DNA of 64,000 nucleotides from Elusimicrobium simillimum (GCF_049639735.1 NZ_JBEVVA010000003.1:1426001-1490000), one strand, 5' to 3'; counted from the first letter of the stretch, positions 8,888 to 17,537 are shown. Program-made: numbers and translations. Notes: generated from the sequence alone by a model not told the origin.

Positions 8888-11626
8888 TTATTTTGCGGCC
8901 TGTCTGCGGTCCCACGCGCGCATGATTGTTTTTTCTATTTCAACAATTATAAAAACAATTACGCCAAAAACAACCGGGTACTTCCACGCGCCCAGCGGCA
9001 GCGGCACGGTGCCAAACAAACTATTCATAAACGGTATATACGTAACGCCAAGCTGCAATATCATCATAAGCACGCACACGCCAAACACCGCTTTGTTTTT
9101 AAAAAAGTCTTTATTAAAAGCGAAGTTGCGTATACTCTTGCTGTTGAACAAGTGGAACGCCTGCGTTATAACTATGGTTTGCAGTGTAATGGTTTTTACC
9201 ACTTCTTCCGCCACGCCCGCGGCAAGCAGGTTTACATTAATAAACAGCGTACCGCCGCCTATAAACACGGAGAGGAACATAATCCTCCATATAAAATATC
9301 CGCCAAGCAGCGGCGTATTGGGGTCGCGCGGGCCGCGTTTCATAATGCCAGGTTCCGCCCCTTCAAAGGCCAACGCCAGCGATATTGTTACCGATGTTAC
9401 CATATTAACCCACAGTATTTGCACAGGGCTCAGCGGCATCATGGTGCCAAAAAGTATGCTGGCTATAATTAAAAAACTTTCCGCGCCGTTTGTAGGCAAT
9501 ATAAAGAGAATAGTCTTTTTAAGGTTGTCATACACTCTGCGGCCTTCTTTTACCGCCGTTACTATGGTGGCAAAGTTATCGTCGGCCAGCACAATTTCCG
9601 CGGCGTCTTTGGTAACGTCGGTGCCCTTTATGCCCATGGCTATGCCTACGTCGGACTTTTTAAGGGCGGGCGCGTCATTAACGCCGTCGCCCGTCATGGC
9701 GCAAATCTTTTTTCTGGCTTGTAAGGCTTGCACAAGCTTGAGTTTGTTTTCTGGGCTGGTGCGGGCGAAAATATTATTTTTTTCTACCGCTTCTTCCAAC
9801 TCCTCGTCAGTCATAGCGTCAAGCTCTTTGCCTTGCAGGGCTTTGGTGCCGTCGCCTATGCCCATGTTTTTGCCTATTGTTTTGGCTGTATCGGCATGGT
9901 CGCCTGTTATCATTTTGACGGTGATGCCGGCCTCGTGGCAGACTTTAATGGCTTCTATGGCTTCTTCTCTGGGCGGGTCTATCATGCCGGCCAAACCTAG
10001 GAATATTACGCCCTCATATTTGCCGGACTCTGTAGCGTCGTGCATTTCATCGTGGTGTATATGCTCAACATTTTCATCCACTACCTTATACGCGCCGCCA
10101 ATAAGGCGCAGGCCTTGGGCGGCAAGCTCGCTTATTTTATCTTCCCAAAATTTTTTGTCAAAAGCTTCTTCGCCTTTAGAGGTAATATCTTTTTGCGCTA
10201 TGTTAAGCAGACGGTCAGGCGCGCCTTTTATAAAAATAATATTTTTACCTTTAGCCCCTTTAATAAGAGTGGCCATGTATTTATATTCGGAATCAAACGG
10301 TATTGTGGACAGGCGCGGAGTATTGCGGTGCTCCATTTTGGCTTTTTGGTAAAGCGTGATAAGCGCGCCCTCGGTAGGGTCGCCCTTTACGCTCCAGTGG
10401 CCTTCTTTATCAAGGCCGAGGGCGGAATCGTTACACACGTTAAAACAGTTAATAAGTTTGCACAGCACTTCGTCCTGCTCAAACTTAACCTGTTCTATTT
10501 TATTGCCTTCGTATAAAATATCCCCCTCGGGCGCGTAACCTGTGCCTGTTACTTCAAAAAACTTTTCTTTGGTTTGCACAGCCTGCACAGTCATCTCATT
10601 TTTGGTAAGAGTGCCTGTTTTGTCCGAGCATATTACCGATACCGAGCCCAGCGTTTCCACAGAAGGTAAACTGCGTACAATTGCCTTCTGTTTAGCCATT
10701 GTCTGCACGCCAAGGGCGAGTATGATGGACAGTATGGCGGTAAGGCCCTCAGGTATAGCGGCTATGGCTAAGCCTATTACGGAAAGCAAAAGCTCGCTGG
10801 TTTCATAGTCTCTAAAAAAGTAGCCGAATATAAATACTACAACCGCTATCACAACTATGGCTATAGATATGGTTGTACCAAACTGCGCCGTTTGCCTGAT
10901 AAGCGGCGTGGTAACCTTTTCTACAGAGGACAACATTTGGTTAATTTTGCCAAGTTCGGTATCTTTACCTATGGCGGTTACAACGCCTAACCCGCTGCCT
11001 GAGCGCACGCTGGTGCCGCTAAACGCCATGTTTTTGCGGTCGCCAAGCATGGTGTCTTTTGGCAAAACATCAGGCTTTTTATTGGCAGCCAGAGACTCGC
11101 CCGTAAGGGCGGATTCTTCTATTTTAAGGTTTTCACTGCGCAGCAAACGTAAGTCAGCGGGTATTTTGTCGCCGGCAGATAAAATAACAATGTCGCCGAT
11201 GGTAAGTTCGGCCGCGTCAATTTCAAGCCTGGCGCCGTCTCTTATTACCTGCGCTTTTGGTGAGAGCATACTCTTTATACTTTCAATAGCTTTCTCGGCC
11301 TTGTTTTCCTGAAAAAAGCCTATGCAGGCGTTTACTACGGCTACCAGAATTATAACGGCGGTATCTACATAATGGCCAAGCAAAGCGGTGATAACGGCGG
11401 CCACCATAAGCACATATATAAGAACATCGTTAAAATGCGCTAAAAAACGCAGTACGGGGCTTTTTCTTTTACCCTGCGGCAAAGTGTTGCCGCCGTGTTT
11501 TGTAAGGCGGGCCGCGGCTTCGGCCTCCGTCAGGCCGTGTTCCATGTCGGCACCAAGTTCTTTAAGCGCGTCCTGCGCCGTGGCGGCGTACCATTTTTTG
11601 GTTTCTTTTTGATTGTTATCGGTCAT
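8888..11626 (-). CDS. Cation-transporting P-type ATPase (type II, calcium-like)
   Basis: This 912-residue inner-membrane pump has every P-ATPase signature: the actuator loop TGES, the phosphorylation site CSDKTGTLTKNEM, the nucleotide-domain KGAPD, TGDHADTA, and the hinge TGDGVNDAPALKKSDVG. About ten membrane segments are arranged as in SERCA/PMR1-type pumps (N-terminal cation_ATPase_N domain, four TM, P and N domains, then six TM). The M4 motif is IPEGLTAIL, close to the PEGLP of calcium pumps, so Ca2+ export is likely, though Na+ or other ions are possible. The longer frame from 11650 lacks a ribosome site, while the ATG at 11626 has AGGG in front, so I start there. It is monocistronic. Confidence 0.92.
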   Translation of the reverse strand: MTDNNQKETKKWYAATAQDALKELGADMEHGLTEAEAAARLTKHGGNTLPQGKRKSPVLRFLAHFNDVLIYVLMVAAVITALLGHYVDTAVIILVAVVNACIGFFQENKAEKAIESIKSMLSPKAQVIRDGARLEIDAAELTIGDIVILSAGDKIPADLRLLRSENLKIEESALTGESLAANKKPDVLPKDTMLGDRKNMAFSGTSVRSGSGLGVVTAIGKDTELGKINQMLSSVEKVTTPLIRQTAQFGTTISIAIVVIAVVVFIFGYFFRDYETSELLLSVIGLAIAAIPEGLTAILSIILALGVQTMAKQKAIVRSLPSVETLGSVSVICSDKTGTLTKNEMTVQAVQTKEKFFEVTGTGYAPEGDILYEGNKIEQVKFEQDEVLCKLINCFNVCNDSALGLDKEGHWSVKGDPTEGALITLYQKAKMEHRNTPRLSTIPFDSEYKYMATLIKGAKGKNIIFIKGAPDRLLNIAQKDITSKGEEAFDKKFWEDKISELAAQGLRLIGGAYKVVDENVEHIHHDEMHDATESGKYEGVIFLGLAGMIDPPREEAIEAIKVCHEAGITVKMITGDHADTAKTIGKNMGIGDGTKALQGKELDAMTDEELEEAVEKNNIFARTSPENKLKLVQALQARKKICAMTGDGVNDAPALKKSDVGIAMGIKGTDVTKDAAEIVLADDNFATIVTAVKEGRRVYDNLKKTILFILPTNGAESFLIIASILFGTMMPLSPVQILWVNMVTSVTISLALAFEGAEPGIMKRGPRDPNTPLLGGYFIWRIMFLSVFIGGGTLFINVNLLAAGVAEEVVKTITLQTIVITQAFHLFNSKSIRNFAFNKDFFKNKAVFGVCVLMMILQLGVTYIPFMNSLFGTVPLPLGAWKYPVVFGVIVFIIVEIEKTIMRAWDRRQAAK

Positions 11627-11730
11627 AATTTTACCCTTTTTTCTACCCATCGGTAGAATTAAAATATAATTTATTTTATTATTTTTTTATAACTTTAGTA
11701 TGTTTTTTTTATTTTGACATTATAAGTGCT

Positions 11731-11832
11731 TTCAAAAAAGATAGTAACCACAACGGAAGTGTGTAGCACCTTCATTTATACATCGTTTTCATTCAAAATT
11801 GGAAACTAGAAAGCCGTGGAATAAGGAATAGA
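11731..11832. repeat. Dispersed intergenic repeat, copy A (short form)
   Basis: This stretch shares blocks with 13783-13966: CCACAACGGAAGTGTG, TTCATTTATACATCG, TCAAAATTGGAA and TGGAATAAGGAATAG in the same order and spacing. Copy A lacks the central hairpin insert found in the second copy. It lies between the P-ATPase promoter side and the next gene's terminator. Confidence 0.7.
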
Positions 11833-11846
11833 AAAATTAAAAAAGA

Positions 11847-11873
11847 AATCCCCCGCCGTAACGGCGGGGGATT
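11847..11873 (-). terminator. Terminator of the 410-residue protein gene
   Basis: A perfect 12-bp palindromic stem (AATCCCCCGCCG with its complement) has a TAA loop. It sits 3 bases beyond the minus-strand stop codon. Confidence 0.75.
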
Positions 11874-11876
11874 AAC

Positions 11877-13109
11877 TCATTTAGGTTTAATTTTGTTCAT
11901 TGGCTCGGTATTGTCTACCCACATCGCAAAATACGGCCTCTCCTTCCCCGGCTCCCTCATCATAATAAGAAAAGGGCGGTCAAAGTACATTGTCCTGTAG
12001 ATAGGATTTTTTTGCTGCTCGGGCACGGTAACAGACGGCGCGGACGCCATAGCGGCCTTAGGTGAAGAGCCCTCGGCGTTTAAAATAAACTTTGTTGTCT
12101 GTAACGCTTTGCCCACAACAGCTTCACAGCCATTGCATATTGTGCCGGCGCAGTCACAGCCGGGCATTTGCGTTATAAACTTGGTATTTAAAACCTTTCT
12201 GCTTTCAAGTTCTTTATAGTGCTGCGTATCGTTAAACGCAATTTCAGGCGCTAAAAACTGGTCCCAGGCGGATAAAGGCTCGGGCTTGTTCATAAGGTCA
12301 AGCGCCACACATACGGTTGCGGCAAGCGTGCGCTCACGCGGGAGCATGGCTAAAATAACCTCGTTGCCGTATTCTTTGCCGTTGTAGGTTATTGTGTTTG
12401 CGTCATTAATAGTCAAAATGTAGGAATCATCTTTATAATAATTTACGCCAACCTGCGCCGCCATTTCGGCCTGCGCGTTATCACGCGGGTCATAGTTGTG
12501 TATGCCAAAGGCCTTTACTTCCCACGGGGTACCTTGCGACGGGTTAAAAGTTATTTTACCCTCCTCAAAATTAGGGTCAAACTTAATATCCCTAAACATA
12601 TGGCCATAGGCCACAATGTCTAACGGGTTGGTAACGGCTATATCATCTTTTTCTAAAGGGTTTTTATTTTTACGCGCGGCGGAGGCAACTTTATTTTCAA
12701 TGTTTTCCTGTTTAAAATCCGCGGCGGCAAAGTAGGCGGGCGGTATCAAAAGGTCTTTACTGTTCATTTCTCTGTTTAAAAAATCAGTTACTCTTGGCAG
12801 GCCGTAAAGTGAAATACTTTCTTTAACCGTATTATTTTTTAAATTTTCCCACGCTATTTGAAACGGCGCGGCGTACACGGTGTTAACGCCGTTTGGCATA
12901 ACAGCGTTTAGCACGGGCACAAAAATAAGCGTGCGCTTTGGGGTTTTTTTGCCGTCTGCGCCCTCAGCTTCCGGCCCGGGCACAAAAACGTCTTCCGCCT
13001 TAACCGACTGCGGCAGGCTTTGCTTAGGCAACACTCTTCTTATCTGCGCCACTAAGAAAAGGGTGGATATTACAAAAATAACGCCAACTGCTATAAGTAA
13101 TCTTTTCAT
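11877..13109 (-). CDS. Anchored extracytoplasmic protein, weakly serpin-like
   Basis: The 410-residue protein has one N-terminal membrane segment (about 4-23) that acts as signal anchor or uncleaved signal, followed by a Pro-rich linker and a large periplasmic domain. Two stretches recall serpins: an early NTVYAAPFQIAWENLKNN-like helix and a C-terminal strand pattern, FDRPFLIMMRE...PYFAMWVDN, where serpins have a similar shutter strand and last strand. A cysteine cluster CDCAGTICNGC (about residue 322) is not a serpin feature. I cannot confirm the family; protease inhibition is only a guess. It is monocistronic, with its own terminator. Confidence 0.6.
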   Translation of the reverse strand: MKRLLIAVGVIFVISTLFLVAQIRRVLPKQSLPQSVKAEDVFVPGPEAEGADGKKTPKRTLIFVPVLNAVMPNGVNTVYAAPFQIAWENLKNNTVKESISLYGLPRVTDFLNREMNSKDLLIPPAYFAAADFKQENIENKVASAARKNKNPLEKDDIAVTNPLDIVAYGHMFRDIKFDPNFEEGKITFNPSQGTPWEVKAFGIHNYDPRDNAQAEMAAQVGVNYYKDDSYILTINDANTITYNGKEYGNEVILAMLPRERTLAATVCVALDLMNKPEPLSAWDQFLAPEIAFNDTQHYKELESRKVLNTKFITQMPGCDCAGTICNGCEAVVGKALQTTKFILNAEGSSPKAAMASAPSVTVPEQQKNPIYRTMYFDRPFLIMMREPGKERPYFAMWVDNTEPMNKIKPK

Positions 13110-13196
13110 ATAAAAATTATATTAAAAATAATGTCACAAAACAGAATAATTATTTTATAATAGGGGTGTAAGTAAAAACTATTAAAGGGGTGGCTT

Positions 13197-13424
13197 ATGT
13201 TTAAAGGTAAATTATCAATCGACGGTAAAGAAATTGAAGTATCAAATGTAGAAGCTATAGATAAAGGCGTGGACACGTATTTCAAAGGTACGGCGGCTGA
13301 GGATGTCCCCCAGGCTAAAGGCGGTACACTCAACCTTACCAACGCAGAAAACGCTTCGTTAATAATTAAAAACTGTGTTATAGAACACGGCGGCAAAAAC
13401 TTTGAAGGTTTCGGCCAGGAATAA
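13197..13424 (+). CDS. Small 75-residue protein of unknown function
   Basis: The small acidic protein starts MFKGKLSIDGKE, with no signal peptide or membrane segment. It reads like a compact beta-rich domain (short strands separated by Gly and Asp/Asn turns). AAAGGGG eight bases before the ATG supports the start. A TATAAT at about 13156-13161 lies 35 bases ahead. A strong terminator lies about 110 bases downstream. It is divergent from the anchored 410-residue protein. No family is recognised. Confidence 0.6.
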   Translation: MFKGKLSIDGKEIEVSNVEAIDKGVDTYFKGTAAEDVPQAKGGTLNLTNAENASLIIKNCVIEHGGKNFEGFGQE

Positions 13425-13536
13425 GTTTTAAAACAAAAGGCCGCCCAACCGGACGGCCGTATCAATAAGTTAGATTTTGAAAGTCTTTTATTTTGGATAG
13501 TCCGAAATATTCAAAATCTGAGTTTTGCGAAGCAAC

Positions 13537-13564
13537 CCCCCCGCTCAAATGAGCGGGGGGTTTT
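13537..13564 (+). terminator. Strong intrinsic terminator
   Basis: A perfect 10-bp stem, CCCCCCGCTC AAAT GAGCGGGGGG, is followed by TTTTAT. It is the only plus-strand terminator after the small 13197-13424 gene. Confidence 0.8.
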
Positions 13565-13644
13565 ATCTAATATCATATACAAAAGCCTCTACAGACTGTA
13601 CTCTCTAATATTTATAAATTAATAAAATTTTATAACTAAAAAAT

Positions 13645-13757
13645 ACCCCCTCACCCGCTCGCTACGCTCACGCCCTCTCCCCCGGTGGGGCGAGGGAATA
13701 CCAATTGATACGGTCGCAAGGCTTTACTCACTTTCCCGATGGAGCGAGGGGATTTTA
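13645..13757. repeat. CCCTCTCC/GGTGAGGG palindromic repeat, copy 1
   Basis: It contains CCCTCACCCGCTCGCTACGC and CCCTCTCCCCCGGTGGGGCGAGGG, then a tail (GGTCGCAAGGCTTTACTCAC). The tail is echoed near 22300-22325 and at 51737 and 51791. It is one of five copies or part-copies in this window. Confidence 0.65.
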
Positions 13758-13782
13758 TATACACCACAATAAAATAAGTGTC

Positions 13783-13966
13783 GTAAAAAATAGAACCCAC
13801 AACGGAAGTGTGATAAGCTTCATTTATACATCGCTTTCAATTTTGAAGTGATTTTTTATTTTCCAGACCGCAGACAGTACTTAGTGCGAAGCGTACGGCA
13901 AGGTTTGGAAAATAAAAAAGCGCTCAAAATTGGAAGCTAGATTGCCATGGAATAAGGAATAGAAAA
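13783..13966. repeat. Dispersed repeat copy B with long variable-arm hairpin
   Basis: The outer blocks match copy A at 11731-11832. Between them is a nested hairpin: CAATTTTGA/TCAAAATTG outside and TTTTTTATTTTCCA/TGGAAAATAAAAAA inside. Its loop contains AGTACTTAGTGCGAAGCGTA. That loop is nearly the same as the loop at 17375-17397, although the arms are unrelated. Confidence 0.7.
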
Positions 13967-13977
13967 AATCATAAAAC

Positions 13978-14003
13978 AAGCCCCGCTCGAATGAGCGGGG
14001 CTT
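13978..14003 (-). terminator. Terminator of the dap gene cluster
   Basis: A perfect 11-bp stem, AAGCCCCGCTC GAAT GAGCGGGGCTT, lies 8 bases beyond the stop codon of the last gene of the minus-strand dap cluster. Confidence 0.85.
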
Positions 14004-14010
14004 ACTCCAC

Positions 14011-15068
14011 TTATATTTTTAATCTGTATCTTGGGGTGGGCATTTTGTCTGTTGTGGTATAACCTGGTTCCGCCGCTATCAAATCAGGCAGGCGGTTAAC
14101 CACTGTTGCGCAGGTAAGCTCCACCGTGGCAGGGCGGTTAATTACTACCTGTGTATTAGGCTCGCCCTCCAGCGTCCAGTCGTTTTGGTCGAACTCGTCT
14201 GGCCCGTATACTTTGCCAATTGACTCAGCCTCAATCACTATCCCCTCTTTTGTGGTTGTGGTAACCACGGCCGACATACCAGTGGCGTGCCCGGCGGTTA
14301 TTGTCATGCCAAGCGTCTCGCTTTTTAAATCAGTCTTATAAGTTTGCGGTACGCACTTTTGCGTTTGGCTTACTATTGTAAGGCCAAGGGCCTCGCACAG
14401 CCAGCCGTTTACATTCCACATATAAGACGGGGCGAATTTGCCGCTGTCTATAATCTTTTTTCTGTCAGCCTCTGATATTCTGTCTGCGGAAGCTATTTCT
14501 TTATCAAAAGCGCCTAAGTCTAACCCCGCGCCGTGTACTTTTGCCAGCGCTATGCCGTAATCTTCTACGTTGTAGCTGGATTTGCCTTTAATCTTTTTAA
14601 TTGTATGCGTGGCGCCCGCAAGCGTGGTTATAAGGTTACCCCAAAACACGTCCTGGTAGCCGCTGCCGCACAGCGTGCAATTATTTTTTTTAGCTAAATC
14701 ATGCAGGCGTTTTGTTACCGCCGGGTTAGAGTTGCCCGGGAAAAACGCTTCCTCACAAGTTGAAATAGCGTTAACGCCGTTTTTGGCGCAGACGGCAAAA
14801 GCGTCTTCCACTTCCCCTATTAAACTGGTAGTTGTTATTATGCAGGCCGCAGGCTTAAGCGCGGCAAGCGTTTTATCGGCGTCTTTAGCGTCCTGCACTA
14901 CTACGCCTTTTTTGCCGCCGCCAATAATGTCGCCTATGTCTTTACCTATTACTTTAGGGTTCATGTCAAAAGCGGCTACAATCTCCCCCCTTTCTCATAC
15001 ACATATCTCATGCTGTATACGGCCATTTTACCGCAGCCGTATTGCGCTACCCTCATTTTCCCTTTCAT
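14011..15068 (-). pseudogene. Diaminopentanoate-dehydrogenase/DapB-like oxidoreductase, frameshifted
   Basis: Two frames together give one protein. The first 30 residues run from the ATG at 15068 (behind an AGGAGGAC ribosome site) and contain the nucleotide-binding motif YGCGKM. They end in a run of six G (minus strand, 14985-14990). Adding one G restores EKGGEIVAAFDMNPKVIGKD and joins the remaining 317-residue frame, giving 352 residues. The family is the dihydrodipicolinate-reductase-like group that includes 2,4-diaminopentanoate dehydrogenase. It lies 12 bases downstream of dapL in a dapF-dapL operon, so a role near diaminopimelate or lysine/ornithine metabolism is possible. The defect may be a sequencing error, slippage or true loss; an ATG at 14964 could restart translation without the Rossmann motif. 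Confidence 0.75.
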
Positions 15069-15080
15069 AAGTCCTCCTGT

Positions 15081-16313
15081 TTACAGAGTCATATTTTTAA
15101 TTCTTTCAACAGCTTCAAGCGTTCTTTCTCTTGTATTAAAAGCCGTAAGGCGGAAGTAGCCTTCCCCGTGCGGGCCAAAGCCGGAGCCCGGCGTACCCAC
15201 AACATGCGCCTTATCTAACAGCATATCAAAAAATTGCCAAGAAGTTACGCCCTTAGGCAGTTTTAGCCAAATATACGGCGCGTTAACGCCGCCGTACGCC
15301 TTAATGCCCTTAATTTTGCTTACGCCGTCCCTTATAATTTTGGCGTTTTCAAGGTAGTAGGCAATGTTGGCCTTAACTTCTTTTTGCCCCTCTTCGCTAT
15401 ACACGGCCTCGGCCCCGCGCTGTATTATATAGGGTACGCCGTTAAACTTGGTTGCCTGGCGTCTTAGCCACATTGAGTTTAAATCTTTTTTGCTGCCGTC
15501 TTCCACTTCTACAACAAGTTCTTTGGGGATAACGGTGTAGGCGCAGCGTGTGCCCGTAAACCCCGCTGTTTTTGAAAATGAGCGGAACTCTACCACCACC
15601 TTTTTGGCGCCCTCAATCTCATAAATACTGCGCGGCACGGACGGGTCTTGTATAAACGCCTCGTAGGCGGAGTCATACATAATTACGCTTTTATGTTCTA
15701 TGGCGTAATTTACCCAGGCTGTAAGAGCGTCTTTACTTAACGCCGTACCTGTGGGGTTATTGGGGCTGCAAAGGTAAATAATGTCGGCGTGCTTTTTAGG
15801 TAAGTCCGGCGAAAAATTATTTTTGGCCGTACACGGCATGTAAATAACTTTGCCGTACTTGCCGTTTTTGGCAATGCCCGTTCTGCCCGCTATAACATTG
15901 CTGTCTAAGTAAACGGGGTACACAGGGTCGGTAATGGCGATAGTGTTTTTTATGCTGAAAAGTTCCTGAAAGTTGGCGGTGTCGCTCTTGGCGCCGTCGC
16001 TTACAAAAATTTCGTCCGCCTCAATATTTACGCCGCGCTCTTTATAGTCAAACTGCGCGATTTTATTTCTTAAAAAATCGTACCCCTCGTACGGCCCGTA
16101 ACCTTGAAATGTTTCCATACGGCCCATATCGTCGGCAGCACGCTTCATAGCCTCAATACATGCGTGTGGCAATGGCAGAGTAACGTCGCCAATGCCTAAG
16201 CGTATTATGTCCGCCTGCGGGTTAGCGGCTTTAAACTCTTCCACTTTTTTTGTTATTGCGGCAAAAAGATAATTGTTTTCAAGCTTTTGGTAATTTTCAT
16301 TTAATTTAGTCAT
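15081..16313 (-). CDS. dapL: LL-diaminopimelate aminotransferase
   Basis: This 410-residue fold-type I PLP enzyme turns tetrahydrodipicolinate directly into LL-diaminopimelate. Family marks seen: LGIGDVTLPLPHACIEAM, GYGPYEGYDFLR, the SDGAKSD cofactor loop, CSPNNPTGTALS, and the PLP lysine in SFSKTAGFTGTRCAYT. Length fits DapL. Its start overlaps the dapF stop (TGATG at 16311-16315), so the two are translationally coupled. It marks the DapL variant of the lysine/peptidoglycan pathway, known in chlamydiae, plants and several anaerobic phyla, and it makes succinylated or acetylated intermediates unnecessary. Confidence 0.95.
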   Translation of the reverse strand: MTKLNENYQKLENNYLFAAITKKVEEFKAANPQADIIRLGIGDVTLPLPHACIEAMKRAADDMGRMETFQGYGPYEGYDFLRNKIAQFDYKERGVNIEADEIFVSDGAKSDTANFQELFSIKNTIAITDPVYPVYLDSNVIAGRTGIAKNGKYGKVIYMPCTAKNNFSPDLPKKHADIIYLCSPNNPTGTALSKDALTAWVNYAIEHKSVIMYDSAYEAFIQDPSVPRSIYEIEGAKKVVVEFRSFSKTAGFTGTRCAYTVIPKELVVEVEDGSKKDLNSMWLRRQATKFNGVPYIIQRGAEAVYSEEGQKEVKANIAYYLENAKIIRDGVSKIKGIKAYGGVNAPYIWLKLPKGVTSWQFFDMLLDKAHVVGTPGSGFGPHGEGYFRLTAFNTRERTLEAVERIKNMTL

Positions 16314-17134
16314 CAGTTAAATTCCCCTGTAAAAACTTCTATGGCGGGGCCGGTCATATATATGGGCTGGCCCTCGCCGTTCCAGGCAATCAGCAGGCCG
16401 CCGCCGTCAAGCTTAACGGTTATCTCATTGTCAGTTTCCCCCGCTAAAATGCACGCCACCGCGCTGGCGCAAGCGCCGGTGCCGCAGGCAAGCGTAACGC
16501 CAACACCGCGCTCCCACACGCGCATGCGTATGTTTTTGCGGTCTATAATTTTTATAAATTCCACGTTAGTTTTTTTGGGGAACATCTCGTGCTCTTCCAC
16601 CAGCGGGCCTACGCCGCGGATAACCTCGTCCTCAAGGTGTTCGGTAAAAATTACAAAATGCGGGTTGCCCATAGACACCGCCGTGCCCGTTACGCTGTGC
16701 CCGCCTATGTTAAGTACAATGTTTTGGGCGGACTCGCTGTCCGTACCCGCCACGGGTATTTCAGAACGTTTTAGCCTGGGCACGCCCATGTTAACGCGTA
16801 TAAGGCCGTCACTTAAAATCTCAGGTTCCATTATACCGGCAAGAGTTTCTATGGTTAGTTTAGTTTTGCCCGTCAGGTCGTACTCGTCTATAAACTTAGC
16901 TGCGCATCTTAGGCCGTTGCCGCACATTTCAGGCTCCGTGCCGTCGGCGTTTATAATGCGCATTTTAAAGTCCGCCAGAGCGCTGTTTTCTATTAATATA
17001 AGGCCGTCTGCGCCTATGCCAAAGTGCCTGTCGCATATTCTTTTGGCCAGTTCGGCCGCGTCACGCAGCTCACCGCCCAGGTTATTTATAACAACAAAGT
17101 CATTACCTAAACCCTGCCATTTTGTAAACTTCAT
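16313..17134 (-). CDS. dapF: Diaminopimelate epimerase
   Basis: This 273-residue cytoplasmic enzyme converts LL- to meso-diaminopimelate. Both catalytic cysteines are present, in EPEMCGNGLRC and LACGTGACAS, one from each half of the pseudo-symmetric fold. The N-terminal MKFTKWQGLGNDFVVI is typical. AAAGGAG eight bases before the ATG supports the start. It is the first gene of the operon dapF-dapL-(frameshifted oxidoreductase), so two successive steps of meso-diaminopimelate synthesis are made together. Confidence 0.95.
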   Translation of the reverse strand: MKFTKWQGLGNDFVVINNLGGELRDAAELAKRICDRHFGIGADGLILIENSALADFKMRIINADGTEPEMCGNGLRCAAKFIDEYDLTGKTKLTIETLAGIMEPEILSDGLIRVNMGVPRLKRSEIPVAGTDSESAQNIVLNIGGHSVTGTAVSMGNPHFVIFTEHLEDEVIRGVGPLVEEHEMFPKKTNVEFIKIIDRKNIRMRVWERGVGVTLACGTGACASAVACILAGETDNEITVKLDGGGLLIAWNGEGQPIYMTGPAIEVFTGEFN

Positions 17135-17503
17135 AAACGCTCCTTTAAGTTAGAATCCCCTTACTTTTATTATATATTTATCAAAGCCGTATTGTCACAA
17201 TAAATGAACAACAATATTTTGTGTATATCACCCTCACCCTCCCCTCTCCCCTAAGAGGGAGAGGAATTAAATTTGTGCCGTGGAGCAGCATTCATCTTTG
17301 TTGTTAAAAATGCCGTTATATAAGAAAATTTTCACAGGAGTTTGAGCGGATTTTCGTTTTTCTTTGTGCGAACAAGTACTTAAGGCGAAGCGTACGGTGA
17401 GTGCAAAGAAAAACGAAAATCCGCCAAAATCCGATGAAAATTTAAACCGCTGATGAAAACCAAGCGAAGAAGGGAGCGACACCCGGAGACGCGAAGAGAA
17501 ATA
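17135..17503. repeat. Gap with palindromic repeat and long hairpin element (copy C)
   Basis: There is no gene. A partial CCCTCACCC/AGGGAGAGG repeat occupies about 17229-17265. Element C follows at about 17321-17500. It has an outer 9-bp stem (AAATTTTCA/TGAAAATTT) and perfect 21-bp arms at 17346-17366 and 17404-17424. The loop is 37 bases and contains AGTACTTAAGGCGAAGCGTA. A 3' flank (CCGCTGATGAAAACC...GACGCGAAG) is shared with element D near 46853-46910. Confidence 0.8.
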
Positions 17504-17525
17504 AGCCCCGCCGTATGGCGGGGCT
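17504..17525 (-). terminator. Terminator of the hydroxyacid dehydrogenase gene
   Basis: A perfect 9-bp stem, AGCCCCGCC GTAT GGCGGGGCT, followed on the minus strand by TATTTCT, lies 12 bases after the stop codon. Confidence 0.75.
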
Positions 17526-17537
17526 AAGTTGTTGCAG

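Larger units (their letters stand above)
13425..13977. repeat. Repeat-filled gap with three element types
   Basis: No gene is seen. From left to right it holds a hairpin after the small gene, and an inverted repeat GATTTTGAA/TTCAAAATC (about 13472-13517). It then holds a strong terminator (13537-13564) and a CCCTCTCCC/GGGTGAGG-type palindromic repeat (about 13645-13757). Last is copy B of the dispersed repeat (13783-13966) with a long hairpin inside it. Confidence 0.6.

Noticed and set aside
8922..10352. Long plus-strand open frame opposite the P-type ATPase
   Set aside because: It is an antisense shadow of a gene with all P-ATPase motifs; the antisense product has low complexity and no ribosome site.
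17321..17500. CRISPR array or leader, because of repeated palindromes
   Set aside because: There are no regular repeat-spacer units and no cas genes; the copies are far apart.
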